Assembly: GCA_932294295.1 (NCBI GenBank)
Contig: OW028576.1
Span: 26,667,227 to 26,731,226, forward strand
Source of the DNA: Alitta virens
Taxonomy: Eukaryota > Annelida > Polychaeta > Phyllodocida > Nereididae
Direction: 5' to 3'
Length of the DNA stretch: 64,000 bases
Part shown: positions 47,787 through 56,448 of the stretch, piece by piece
Position numbering within the stretch: position 1 is the first letter of the stretch
Layout: every line of letters begins with the position of its first letter
Program-made: the position numbers and the translations under genes
The notes under the pieces: model-generated
The model's database searches: none
What the model saw: only the letters and a program-made list of their open reading frames with translations
What the model was told of the DNA's origin: nothing

Positions 47787-48483
47787 TCAATCCCATAACT
47801 CTTCTTCTTCCAGACGAAATCCCAATTCAGACACACGGACATCTGGATTGTCTTTGTATATCTCCTCTGTCTCCCTTAATCGGCGTACCACTTCATTCTT
47901 ATTGATTGCTTCCAAGCTTGACAAGAATCCTGACCATACATTTGGACCTGCGCGTTTCACGTGACACACAAGTTCAAAACATGTTTTCATGGATACATTT
48001 TCTGTTGATGAAATATCAATAATCCAATTTTCTTTAACCACACCTTTTCCGATTAAAGTATAACACAATTGTTTCAGGCATGGTGTAAGTTGTTCCATCA
48101 GGTATGTCATGTTCAGCCGCAAACATTCCTTGTGGAACTTTTCCAGGCAGTATGGCTTTTCCAAACATTTTTTTAAAATCCACCAAGCTTATGTCTTCAT
48201 TTTTTGCAATAATATGAGCAGTTTCCGACAATCGCTCAAAAATGTGTCGCTGGCCTATGGCTGACAGACTTGACAGAAGCTCCTCCCAAGCATGAGGTCC
48301 TCTACGCATCAACATATATAGTAGATCGTCAGTTGCTTGCCTCTGTGGTTGTAACAGAAATCTTACTGTATTTTCATCGACAAGTTTCCTCTCAAAAACT
48401 GCAAATAACAATGGCACAAAGTTGATCTCCTCACATAAGTAAGGGTAATTGAATAGCACACTTTTCCTATGCAGTTCATCCAT
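47787..48483 (-). pseudogene. Dual-CARD gene, unit 9, frameshifted after CARD1
   Basis: A7 frameshift, CARD1 frame ending at 48034. Intact TATA-like box and palindrome; downstream AATAAA altered as in units 3 and 4. Confidence 0.82.
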
Positions 48484-49400
48484 GGTGTCAGAATGCACAC
48501 AGAGGGTGTATTACAGTAAATTTACTGTCAAATACTAACCATATTTGTCCCTGTATTGTCAGCTCACACACGGGCACTCTGACAATATGTTGCTCGCTAT
48601 GTTTATCAGTCTTTTATATGCATTAAATGTAAAAGGGCGCCACCTACCAGTGGTGATTATTTATTTCCATTATGACGCTGATATGTTAGCATCTCAGATT
48701 ACATCATATACAAGAACCTGTTTTTTCCCACAAAAGAACACTTGTGTGATGCTTTTTTCCAAGAGTATAACATTCCAAAAGTACCAGTTTAAACCATTAT
48801 TTCATTCTGGTATAAACCTATATTTTATGCAAACTTGTATCAACCGAGAAGCCCACTATAGCATTCATAGCTTGTGATTTTTCAGCACTGTCACTCACAA
48901 AATGTCTCTATTAATAAAACTATGTCAAGGAATATATCACATATGCCTCATAGGACATTCAAAACTTACCATTTACACCATTTAGTCAGTGAACTGGCAC
49001 CGGTATGCCAGAGTTGTCGGTGCCCCCTTACAATCAAATATATTTTTATTAGATTGCATCCAATTACAATGCATTAAAAGACTTTGTTTGAAGCTACTAC
49101 CTTAAAACATCTCTTCACAAGATATCCAAGGCAGACAATTTTTTTACATGCTTCTGATTTCTACCACCAAATATAGATAATTAATCTTAACCTAGCGAGC
49201 CTCTACATAACCCACTGAGGTTCTGATTAGGCGTTAAACAATAACACACACACAATAAAACTCTGACTTATGCCTGGATTAATTTATTTGGACTGGTCTT
49301 GTGAATATGTGTCCTTAGTATGAACCCAATTTCCCTTCACAACAACAAAAAGCAAACAAATAGATATATTTTTTACAAACATTCTTTATTTACAATAATT

Positions 49401-49703
49401 TTAACAGTGATGTATAAATGGTACATAATAGACTAATTGCACTCTTGTTCGACAAAGTAAATTTCCATCGTGTAGTAAAATTGTTGAGACTTTTCTTTTT
49501 TTAATGAAATTGGTCAGTTTTTCCCCAATACTTGAAGAATCCACATCTTGTTGATTTAGCTGTACATGAATATTTCTAGCGCAAATAGGGCTCTCCTCTG
49601 ACTGGCATTGTACCACATCCATGTGCACCTCTTGTCTCTGCGAGCCACAAATGAAATAAATTCTGTGTACATGCCCTAACAAGGATTCATTGCAGACCAT
49701 CAT
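49401..49703 (-). CDS. 100-aa array ORF, copy 10
   Basis: Same protein as the copy at 39571. Confidence 0.48.
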   Translation of the reverse strand: MMVCNESLLGHVHRIYFICGSQRQEVHMDVVQCQSEESPICARNIHVQLNQQDVDSSSIGEKLTNFIKKRKVSTILLHDGNLLCRTRVQLVYYVPFIHHC

Positions 49704-50244
49704 TGATATTTTTGTGTGTTAATTTCATAACACATTATTGAACCGCTGGGTCCCGGGGAAAGTAAGAAGTGTTACTTCTGATGAAACTCTTTGGCCAAGG
49801 TTTCTCCTTCAGGAAAAGTGATTAAAGACTACACACAATGAAATGCAGTTTGGGTAGAATTTATTTCTAATAACACAAAAATAAATGCGCGCACAAACCA
49901 TAAGCAAACAGTTCGATATACAAAGTGATACATATATAAAACTTAAGTAAAGTTTTAAGGCCACATTATAAAGTTTAAGTCACTGCAGTTCACCAAGCAA
50001 AGTTGTTTCGATTAAGGTGCTGGAGGGATTGGAGGGGGTAAAAGTTGTCCTGACGTAAATAAACGTGTTGCTGCTGCTGCGAACGAAGCGATGCAGAGAT
50101 GGGCAGGGGACGCCAATTAAGCAGATTAGTGGGTAGATTAGCTAGGAGCGCTGGAGTAGGTCTCTAAACATTAACAATCCAGAAATGATATGTTGACAAC
50201 ATCATAAACGCGAAGAATCCAACCTTATAACGTGTCTCTTATTC

Positions 50245-50940
50245 TCAATCCCATAACTCTTCTTCTTCCAGACGAAATCCCAATTGGGACACACAGACAT
50301 CTGGATTGTCTTTGTATATCTCCTCTGTCTCCCATAATCGGCGTACCACTTCATTCTTATTGATTGCTTCCAAGCTTGACAAGAATCCTGACCATACATT
50401 TGGACCTGCGCGTTTCACGTGACACACAAGTTCAAAACATGTTTTCATGGATACATTTTCTGTTGATGAAATATCAATAATCCAATTTTCTTTAACCACA
50501 CCTTTTCCGATTAAAGTATAACACAATTGTTTCAGGCATGGTGTAAGTTGTTCCATCAGGTATGTCATGTTCAGCCGCAAACATTCCTTGTGGAACTTTT
50601 CCAGGCAGTATGGCTTTTCCAAACATTTTTTAAAATCCGCCAAGCTTATGTCTTCATTTTTTGCAATAATATGAGCAGTTTCCGACAATCGCTCAAAAAT
50701 GTGTTGCTGGCCTATGGCTGACAGACTTGACAGAAGCTCCTCCCAAGCATGAGGTCCTCTACGCATCAACATATATAGTAGATCGTCAGTTGCTTGCCTC
50801 TGTGGTTGTAACAAAAATCTTACTGTATTTTCATCGACAAGTTTCCTCTCAAAAACTGCAAATAACAATGGCACAAAGTTGATCTCCTCACATAAGTAAG
50901 GGTAATTGAATAGCACACTTTTCCTATGCAGTTCATCCAT
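50245..50940 (-). CDS. Dual-CARD protein, unit 10, promoter separated by a LINE
   Basis: 231 aa, intact. The retrotransposon insertion begins 33 bases upstream of the ATG and pushes the palindrome half and TATA-like box about 1 kb away, so this copy has probably lost its normal promoter. Confidence 0.86.
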   Translation of the reverse strand: MDELHRKSVLFNYPYLCEEINFVPLLFAVFERKLVDENTVRFLLQPQRQATDDLLYMLMRRGPHAWEELLSSLSAIGQQHIFERLSETAHIIAKNEDISLADFKKCLEKPYCLEKFHKECLRLNMTYLMEQLTPCLKQLCYTLIGKGVVKENWIIDISSTENVSMKTCFELVCHVKRAGPNVWSGFLSSLEAINKNEVVRRLWETEEIYKDNPDVCVSQLGFRLEEEELWD

Positions 50941-50972
50941 GGTGTCAGAATGCACACAGAGGGTGTATTACA

Positions 50973-51962
50973 TATATATAGATTTTATTGACATGTAAAA
51001 TATCATAAATGATACATATGTCATTCAGTTAAAAGATAACATGAAAGAGACATTAATGTAAGTACAGAAAGCAATAAAATTTCAATAATCAAGGTTCCAG
51101 CCACCAAGTTAACTTATAATACGTGTTTAAAATCCACATACACAATAGAAAAAAAATACAAGCCGCTAATAAAAACATTTCACTCTCAAAGTCCAAAACA
51201 TGACAAGCACATCATAACTAATAAACTAATAAACTAAATTAATAACTGTGTGGATACAGGAGATGGTTTTCTCTACACATCAGCTTGAAGGAGAAACTTT
51301 CCTAAACTAATTAATAACTCAGGTTCCTTGTTTGTCATTATTGCTGTAAACTTAGTTATATCATCTAGAGACAAGAAGTTGTTAATAAATTTAGTTGCAT
51401 TCAAAAAAAGGTTAACACGGTGTTGCTCATTACCAGGACAGACAATCAAACAGTGAATTTCGTCTTCTACAAAGTTTAACGTACACTTTTCACATATTCT
51501 ATTTGGAGCAGGAATTATTGGTTTATGGTGTCGACCTGTTTCAATCTTCAGGCTATGTGAACTTGTCCTAAATCTAGCTATTTTAGTTAACACTTTGCGA
51601 ATTTGTTGCAATTCAAGATAAGGTTCTATTCTACAATCAGTTTTAAATAGTTTATATGTCCTAAGTTTTGGTTGTTGTGAACTGTCATTTATTGCATTTA
51701 TAAGTCGCTCATGTTCGGCTTCATAGAGTCTTAGTTTCACTGTGTTAGAGATATTATCAATGTCAAAGTTTCTGAGGTTACTAATATCATATTCAATGTT
51801 GCAGTTATTTAATACATGACACACTTTACTGAACCAGTTATTTCCATTTACTGCATTCACATAAATTTCCTTCTGAAAATTTAAACATTTCTTAAGTAAA
51901 CTGTCATCAGGTGCTCTTTCCAATCTTATCCAGTAATTCACCATTCTAATTTTCTGTCTGAC
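50973..51962 (-). mobile_element. 5'-truncated non-LTR retrotransposon (LINE)
   Basis: A 990-bp insertion flanked by a 6-bp target-site duplication ATTACA (50967-50972 and 51963-51968), absent from the ten other units. Minus-strand orientation: coding region right, 3' end left with AATAAAATC and a TA-rich tail. It lies inside the 16-bp palindrome of unit 10. As no other unit carries it, it arrived after the array expanded. Confidence 0.88.
51273..51944 (-). CDS. C-terminal fragment of LINE ORF2 (reverse transcriptase polyprotein)
   Basis: 223 codons matching the end of non-LTR retrotransposon ORF2 proteins. It has the RFRTSSHSLKIETGR-type segment followed by a Cys-x2-Cys...His-x4-Cys zinc-knuckle-like motif (CEKC, then HCLIVCPG). 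The reverse transcriptase and endonuclease domains are missing because of 5' truncation, so it is non-autonomous. Such elements are common in marine invertebrate genomes. Confidence 0.75.
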   Translation of the reverse strand: MVNYWIRLERAPDDSLLKKCLNFQKEIYVNAVNGNNWFSKVCHVLNNCNIEYDISNLRNFDIDNISNTVKLRLYEAEHERLINAINDSSQQPKLRTYKLFKTDCRIEPYLELQQIRKVLTKIARFRTSSHSLKIETGRHHKPIIPAPNRICEKCTLNFVEDEIHCLIVCPGNEQHRVNLFLNATKFINNFLSLDDITKFTAIMTNKEPELLISLGKFLLQADV

Positions 51963-52853
51963 ATTACAGTAAATTTACTGTCAAATACTAACAATATTTA
52001 TCCCTGTATTGTCAGCTCACACACGGGCACTCTGACAATATGTTGCTCGCTATGTTTATCAGTCTTTTATATGCATTAAATGTAAAAGGGCGCCACCTAC
52101 CAGTGGTGATTATTTATTTCTATTATGACGCTGATATGTTAGCAACTCAGATTACATCATATACAAGAACCTGTTTTTTCCCACAAAAGAACACTTGTGT
52201 GATGCTTTTTTCCAAGAGTATAACAACCCAAAAGAACCAGTTTAAACCATTATTTCATTCTGGTATAAACCTATATTTTATGCAAACTTGTGTCAACCGA
52301 GAAGCCCACTATAGCATTCATAGCTTGTGATTTTTCAGCACTGTCACTCACAAAATGTCTCTATTAATAAAACTATGTCAAGGAATATATCACATATGCC
52401 TCATAGGACATTCAAAACTTACCATTTACACCATTTAGTCAGTGAACTGGCACCGGTATGCCAGAGTTGTCGGTGCCCCCTTACAATCAAACATATTTTT
52501 ATTAGATTGCATCCAATTACAATGCATTAAAAGACTTTGTTTGAAGCTACTACCTTAAAACATCTCTTCACAAGATATCCAAGGCAGACAATTTTTTTAC
52601 ATGCTTCTGATTTCTACCACCAAATATAGATAATTAATCTTAACCTAGCGAGCCTCTACATAACCCACTGAGGTTCTGATTAGGCGTTAAACAATAACAC
52701 ACACACAATAAAACTCTGACTTATGCCTGGATTAATTTATTTGGACTGGTCTTGTGAATATGTGTCCTTAGTATGAACCCAATTTCCCTTCACAACAACA
52801 AAAAGCAAACAAAGAGATATCTTTTTTACAAACATTCTTTATTTACAATAATT

Positions 52854-53156
52854 TTAACAGTGATGTATAAATGGTACATAATAGACTAATTGCACTCTTG
52901 TTCGACAAAGTAAATTTCCATCGTGTAGTAAAATTGTTGAGACTTTTCTTTTTTTAATGAAATTGGTCAGTTTTTCCCCAATACTTGAAGAATCCACATC
53001 TTGTTGATTTAGCTGTACATGAATATTTCTGGCGCAAATAGGGCTCTCCTCTGACTGGCATTGTACCACATCCATGTGCACCTCTTGTCTCTGCGAGCCA
53101 CAAATGAAATAAATTCTGTGTACATGCCCTAACAAGGATTAATTGCAGACCATCAT
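52854..53156 (-). pseudogene. 100-aa array ORF, copy 11, early nonsense mutation
   Basis: Codon 6, GAA in every other copy, is TAA here (T instead of C at the corresponding plus-strand base in GGATTAATTGC). The rest of the frame is intact. Confidence 0.8.
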
Positions 53157-53697
53157 TGATATTTTTGTGTGTTAATTTCATAACACATTATTGAACCGCT
53201 GGGTCCCGGGGAAAGTAAGAAGTATTACTTCTGATGAAACTCTTTGGCCAAGGTTTCTCCTTCAGGAAAAGTGATTAAAGACTACACACAATGAAATGCA
53301 GTTTGGGTAGAATTTATTTCTAATAACACAAAAATAAATGCGCGCACAAAACATAAGCAAACAGTTCGATATACAAAGTGATACATATATAAAACTTAAG
53401 TAAAGTTTTAAGGCTACATTATAAAGTTTAAGTCACTGCAGTTCACCCAGCAAAGTTGTTTCGATTAAGGTGCTGGAGGGATTGGAGGGGGTAAAAGTTG
53501 TCCTGACGTAAATAAACGTGTTGCTGCTGCTGCGAACGAAGCGATGCAGAGATGGGCAGGGGACGCCAATTAAGCAGATTAGTGGGTAGATTAGCTAGGA
53601 GCGCTGGAGTAGGTCTCTAAACATTAACAATCCAGAAATGATATGTTGACAACATCATAAACGCGAAGAATCCAACCTTATAACGTGTCTCTTATTC

Positions 53698-54393
53698 TCA
53701 ATCCCATAACTCTTCTTCTTCCAGACGAAATCCCAATTGGGACACACGGACATCTGGATTGTCTTTGTATATCTCCTCTGTCTCCCTTAATCGGCGTACC
53801 ACTTCATTCTTATTGATTGCTTCCAAGCTTGACAAGAATCCTGACCATACATTTGGACCTGCGCGTTTCACGTGACACACAAGTTCAAAACATGTTTTCA
53901 TGGATACATTTTCTGTTGATGAAATATCAATAATCCAATTTTCTTTAACCACACCTTTTCCGATTAAAGTATAACACAATTGTTTCAGGCATGGTGTAAG
54001 TTGTTCCATCAGGTATGTCATGTTCAGCCGCAAACATTCCTTGTGGAACTTTTCCAGGCAGTATGGCTTTTCCAAACATTTTTTAAAATCCGCCAAGCTT
54101 ATGTCTTCATTTTTTGCAATAATATGAGCAGTTTCCGACAATCGCTCAAAAATGTGTCGCTGGCCTTTGGCTGACAGACTTGACAGAAGCTCCTCCCAAG
54201 CATGAGGTCCTCTATGCATCAACATATATAGTAGATCGTCAGTTGCTTGCCTCTGTGGTTGTAACAAAAATCTTACTGTATTTTCATCGACAAGTTTCCT
54301 CTCAAAAACTGCAAATAACAATGGCACAAAGTTGATCTCCTCACATAAGTAAGGGTAATTGAATAGCACACTTTTCCTATGCAGTTCATCCAT
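53698..54393 (-). CDS. Dual-CARD protein, unit 11
   Basis: 231 aa, intact. Private changes: Arg-to-His before GPHAW and Ile-to-Lys before GQ. Palindrome and TATA-like box are intact, so with units 1 and 2 it is one of three copies with both a complete frame and a complete promoter region. Confidence 0.87.
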   Translation of the reverse strand: MDELHRKSVLFNYPYLCEEINFVPLLFAVFERKLVDENTVRFLLQPQRQATDDLLYMLMHRGPHAWEELLSSLSAKGQRHIFERLSETAHIIAKNEDISLADFKKCLEKPYCLEKFHKECLRLNMTYLMEQLTPCLKQLCYTLIGKGVVKENWIIDISSTENVSMKTCFELVCHVKRAGPNVWSGFLSSLEAINKNEVVRRLRETEEIYKDNPDVRVSQLGFRLEEEELWD

Positions 54394-55316
54394 GGTGTCA
54401 GAATGCACACAGAGGGTGTATTACAGTAAATTTACTGTCAAATACTAACAATATTTATCCCTGTATTGTCAGCTCACACACGGGCACTCTGACAATATGT
54501 TGCTCGCTATGTTTATCAGTCTTTTATATGCATTAAATTTAAAAGGGCTCCACCTACCAGTGGTGATTATTTATTTCTATTATGACGCTGATATGTTAGA
54601 TTACATCATATACAAGAACCTGTTTTTTCCCACAAAAGAACACTTGTGTGATGCTTTTTTCCAAGAGTATAACAACCCAAAAGAACCAGTTTAAACCATT
54701 ATTTCATTCTGGTATAAACCTATATTTTATGCAAACTTGTGTCAACCGAGAAGCCCACTATAGCATTCATAGCTTGTGATTTTTCAGCACTGTCACTCAC
54801 AAAATGTCTCTATTAATAAAACTATGTCAAGGAATATATCACATATGCCTCATAGGACATTCAAAACTTACCATTTACACCATTTAGTCAGTGAACTGGC
54901 ACCGGTATGCCAGAGTTGTCGGTGCCCCCTTACAATCAAACATATTTTTATTAGATTGCATCCAATTACAATGCATTAAAAGACTTTGTTTGAAGCTTCT
55001 ACCTTAAAACATCTCCTTACAAGATATCCCAGGCAGACAATTTTTTTACATGCTTCTGGTTTCTACCACCAAATAAAGATAATTAATCTTAACCTAGTGA
55101 GCCTCTACATAGCCCACTGAGGTTCTGATGAGGCGTTAAACAATAACACACACACACACACACAATAAAAACTTTTGTGGAAATAATTTTCACTCACATA
55201 TATGCCTTGATTAATTTATTTGGACTGGTCTTGTGAATATTTGTCCTTAGTATGAACCCAATTTCCCTTCACAACAACAAAAAGCAAACAAATAGATATA
55301 TTTTTTACAAACATTC

Positions 55317-55322
55317 TTTATT
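55317..55322 (-). terminator. Poly(A) signal at the array edge
   Basis: TTTATT on the plus strand is AATAAA on the minus strand. Here it lies downstream of the nucleotidyltransferase gene; in every internal unit the homologous hexamer follows the 100-aa ORF instead. Confidence 0.6.
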
Positions 55323-55385
55323 TACAATAATTTTTAAAGTGATATATAAATGGTACATAATAGACTTATTGCACTATTGTTCAAC

Positions 55386-55503
55386 ATCCACTGATATGTC
55401 CATTTTCTTTAATTTATCTAGACATGCGTTCAACCAACTTTTTGGTTGGCCAAAATGTCAAACTTGCATTTTCTAACAACATAATGTATCCAGTTGGCGT
55501 CAG
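55386..55503 (-). repeat. Partial, internally deleted duplicate of the nucleotidyltransferase 3' end
   Basis: Contains a diverged copy of 55503-55574 joined directly to a copy of about 55660-55705, leaving out the roughly 85 bases between. It lies exactly between the array edge and the real gene end. Confidence 0.75.
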
Positions 55504-56285
55504 GCATCCACAGGTCTGTCCATTTTCTTCAGTTTATCTAGACATGCGTTTAACAAACTTTTTGGTTGGCCATAATCTTGTAATCTGGATAAATACTTCA
55601 ATTTTCTATGACAAACTTCTTCCACTTCTTTCTTCCCTTTCAATTGTAATTTGGTCGTAAAACTTGCATTTTTTAACCGTACAAGGTATCCAGTTGGCGT
55701 CAGGCAAACAGAAACAAGATCCATGTCAAATAAGTCAATTAATGTCTGACAAGCTTCCATCTGTGTTCCTGGATATTTATCAAAAACAGCCGTTAAAACC
55801 ACGTTGTAATCTATTTCTTGGTCAATATCAGGATAATAGACATAAATTCTCATTGAAACCAACTTGCAGAAACCATATGACAATTTTTCAAATATTGGAG
55901 ATATTGTACATCCTTGATCTTCAAAATATTCTGTCATCCTGCGTTTCAATGACATATCGTAGAGTTCATTCTCTATAGGACACCGACAAAGGATGAATAA
56001 ATCGACGTCTTCATATCCCTTTGTTATTCTTTCCAGGTAACAAGGATAACCACCAGATATTATGGTGTGATAAGTTGTATTTTGTGCGTTCGTTATTTCA
56101 TTTAGCCTACCATAGAAACTCAAGATATTTTCAAACCTTTGTTTCTCCTTCTGGTGATGAATAACAACAGGTACGAATTTTTGTCTCCTTCCATGACAGA
56201 TGATTCGCTCCAAGAAATCTTGCCATGTTTCATCACCCTGTGTATGCTCTCCATGTAAAACTTTAAAAAATGACGTTAAATCCAT
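55500..56285 (-). CDS. Putative nucleotidyltransferase-fold protein
   Basis: 261 aa from ATG 56285. A Gly-Gly pair (IISGGYPCYLERI) precedes EDVDLFI, an Asp-x-Asp motif, and a later strand carries a third acidic residue (QEIDYNVVL). This GG...DxD...D pattern is the signature of the minimal nucleotidyltransferase superfamily (which includes OAS/cGAS-like and CCA-adding enzymes). No partner domain is present and the substrate cannot be told. A pyrimidine-rich block (56383-56408) lies upstream. It borders the array, and its poly(A) signal lies in array sequence, so it was probably the original right-hand neighbour of a single-copy CARD gene. Confidence 0.5.
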   Translation of the reverse strand: MDLTSFFKVLHGEHTQGDETWQDFLERIICHGRRQKFVPVVIHHQKEKQRFENILSFYGRLNEITNAQNTTYHTIISGGYPCYLERITKGYEDVDLFILCRCPIENELYDMSLKRRMTEYFEDQGCTISPIFEKLSYGFCKLVSMRIYVYYPDIDQEIDYNVVLTAVFDKYPGTQMEACQTLIDLFDMDLVSVCLTPTGYLVRLKNASFTTKLQLKGKKEVEEVCHRKLKYLSRLQDYGQPKSLLNACLDKLKKMDRPVDA

Positions 56286-56448
56286 TATTCAATGTAATAA
56301 GGAACAAGTCTTAATCCAACCGTTGACCAGACTTATGATAATTTTTGTCTCATCCTCTTTCCTTTATATGCAGTGTGTAAACTCCTCCCCCTATCCCCTC
56401 CCCCTTTCACAGCAAGCCATGTATGCTATTGTGTGTTGAAAAACCCAT

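Larger units (their letters stand above)
26160..55386. repeat. Tandem array of eleven 2.4-kb dual-CARD units
   Basis: Eleven direct units with CARD-gene ends at 28239, 30651, 33063, 35499, 37957, 40415, 42872, 45330, 47787, 50245 and 53698. Spacing is 2412, 2412, 2436 and then 2457-2458; the last interval is 3453 because of a 996-base insertion. Read right to left, each unit has a TATA-like box, a 16-bp palindrome, the dual-CARD gene, about 540 bases with an AATAAA and a second palindrome (AGAAGTATTACTTCT), and the 100-aa ORF followed by AATAAA. About 900 bases without a convincing gene then lead to the next unit. The left boundary is within the 3' end of the 100-aa ORF (near 26160). The right boundary is near 55386, where sequence homologous to the same point ends. 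Units 5/7 and 6/8/10 match best at 4915-base spacing. Confidence 0.93.

Noticed and set aside
26160..55386. CRISPR array or satellite DNA
   Set aside because: Units are 2.4 kb with genes and promoters; there are no short repeats with unique spacers, and the AT-rich, poly(A)-signal-bearing context is animal or viral.
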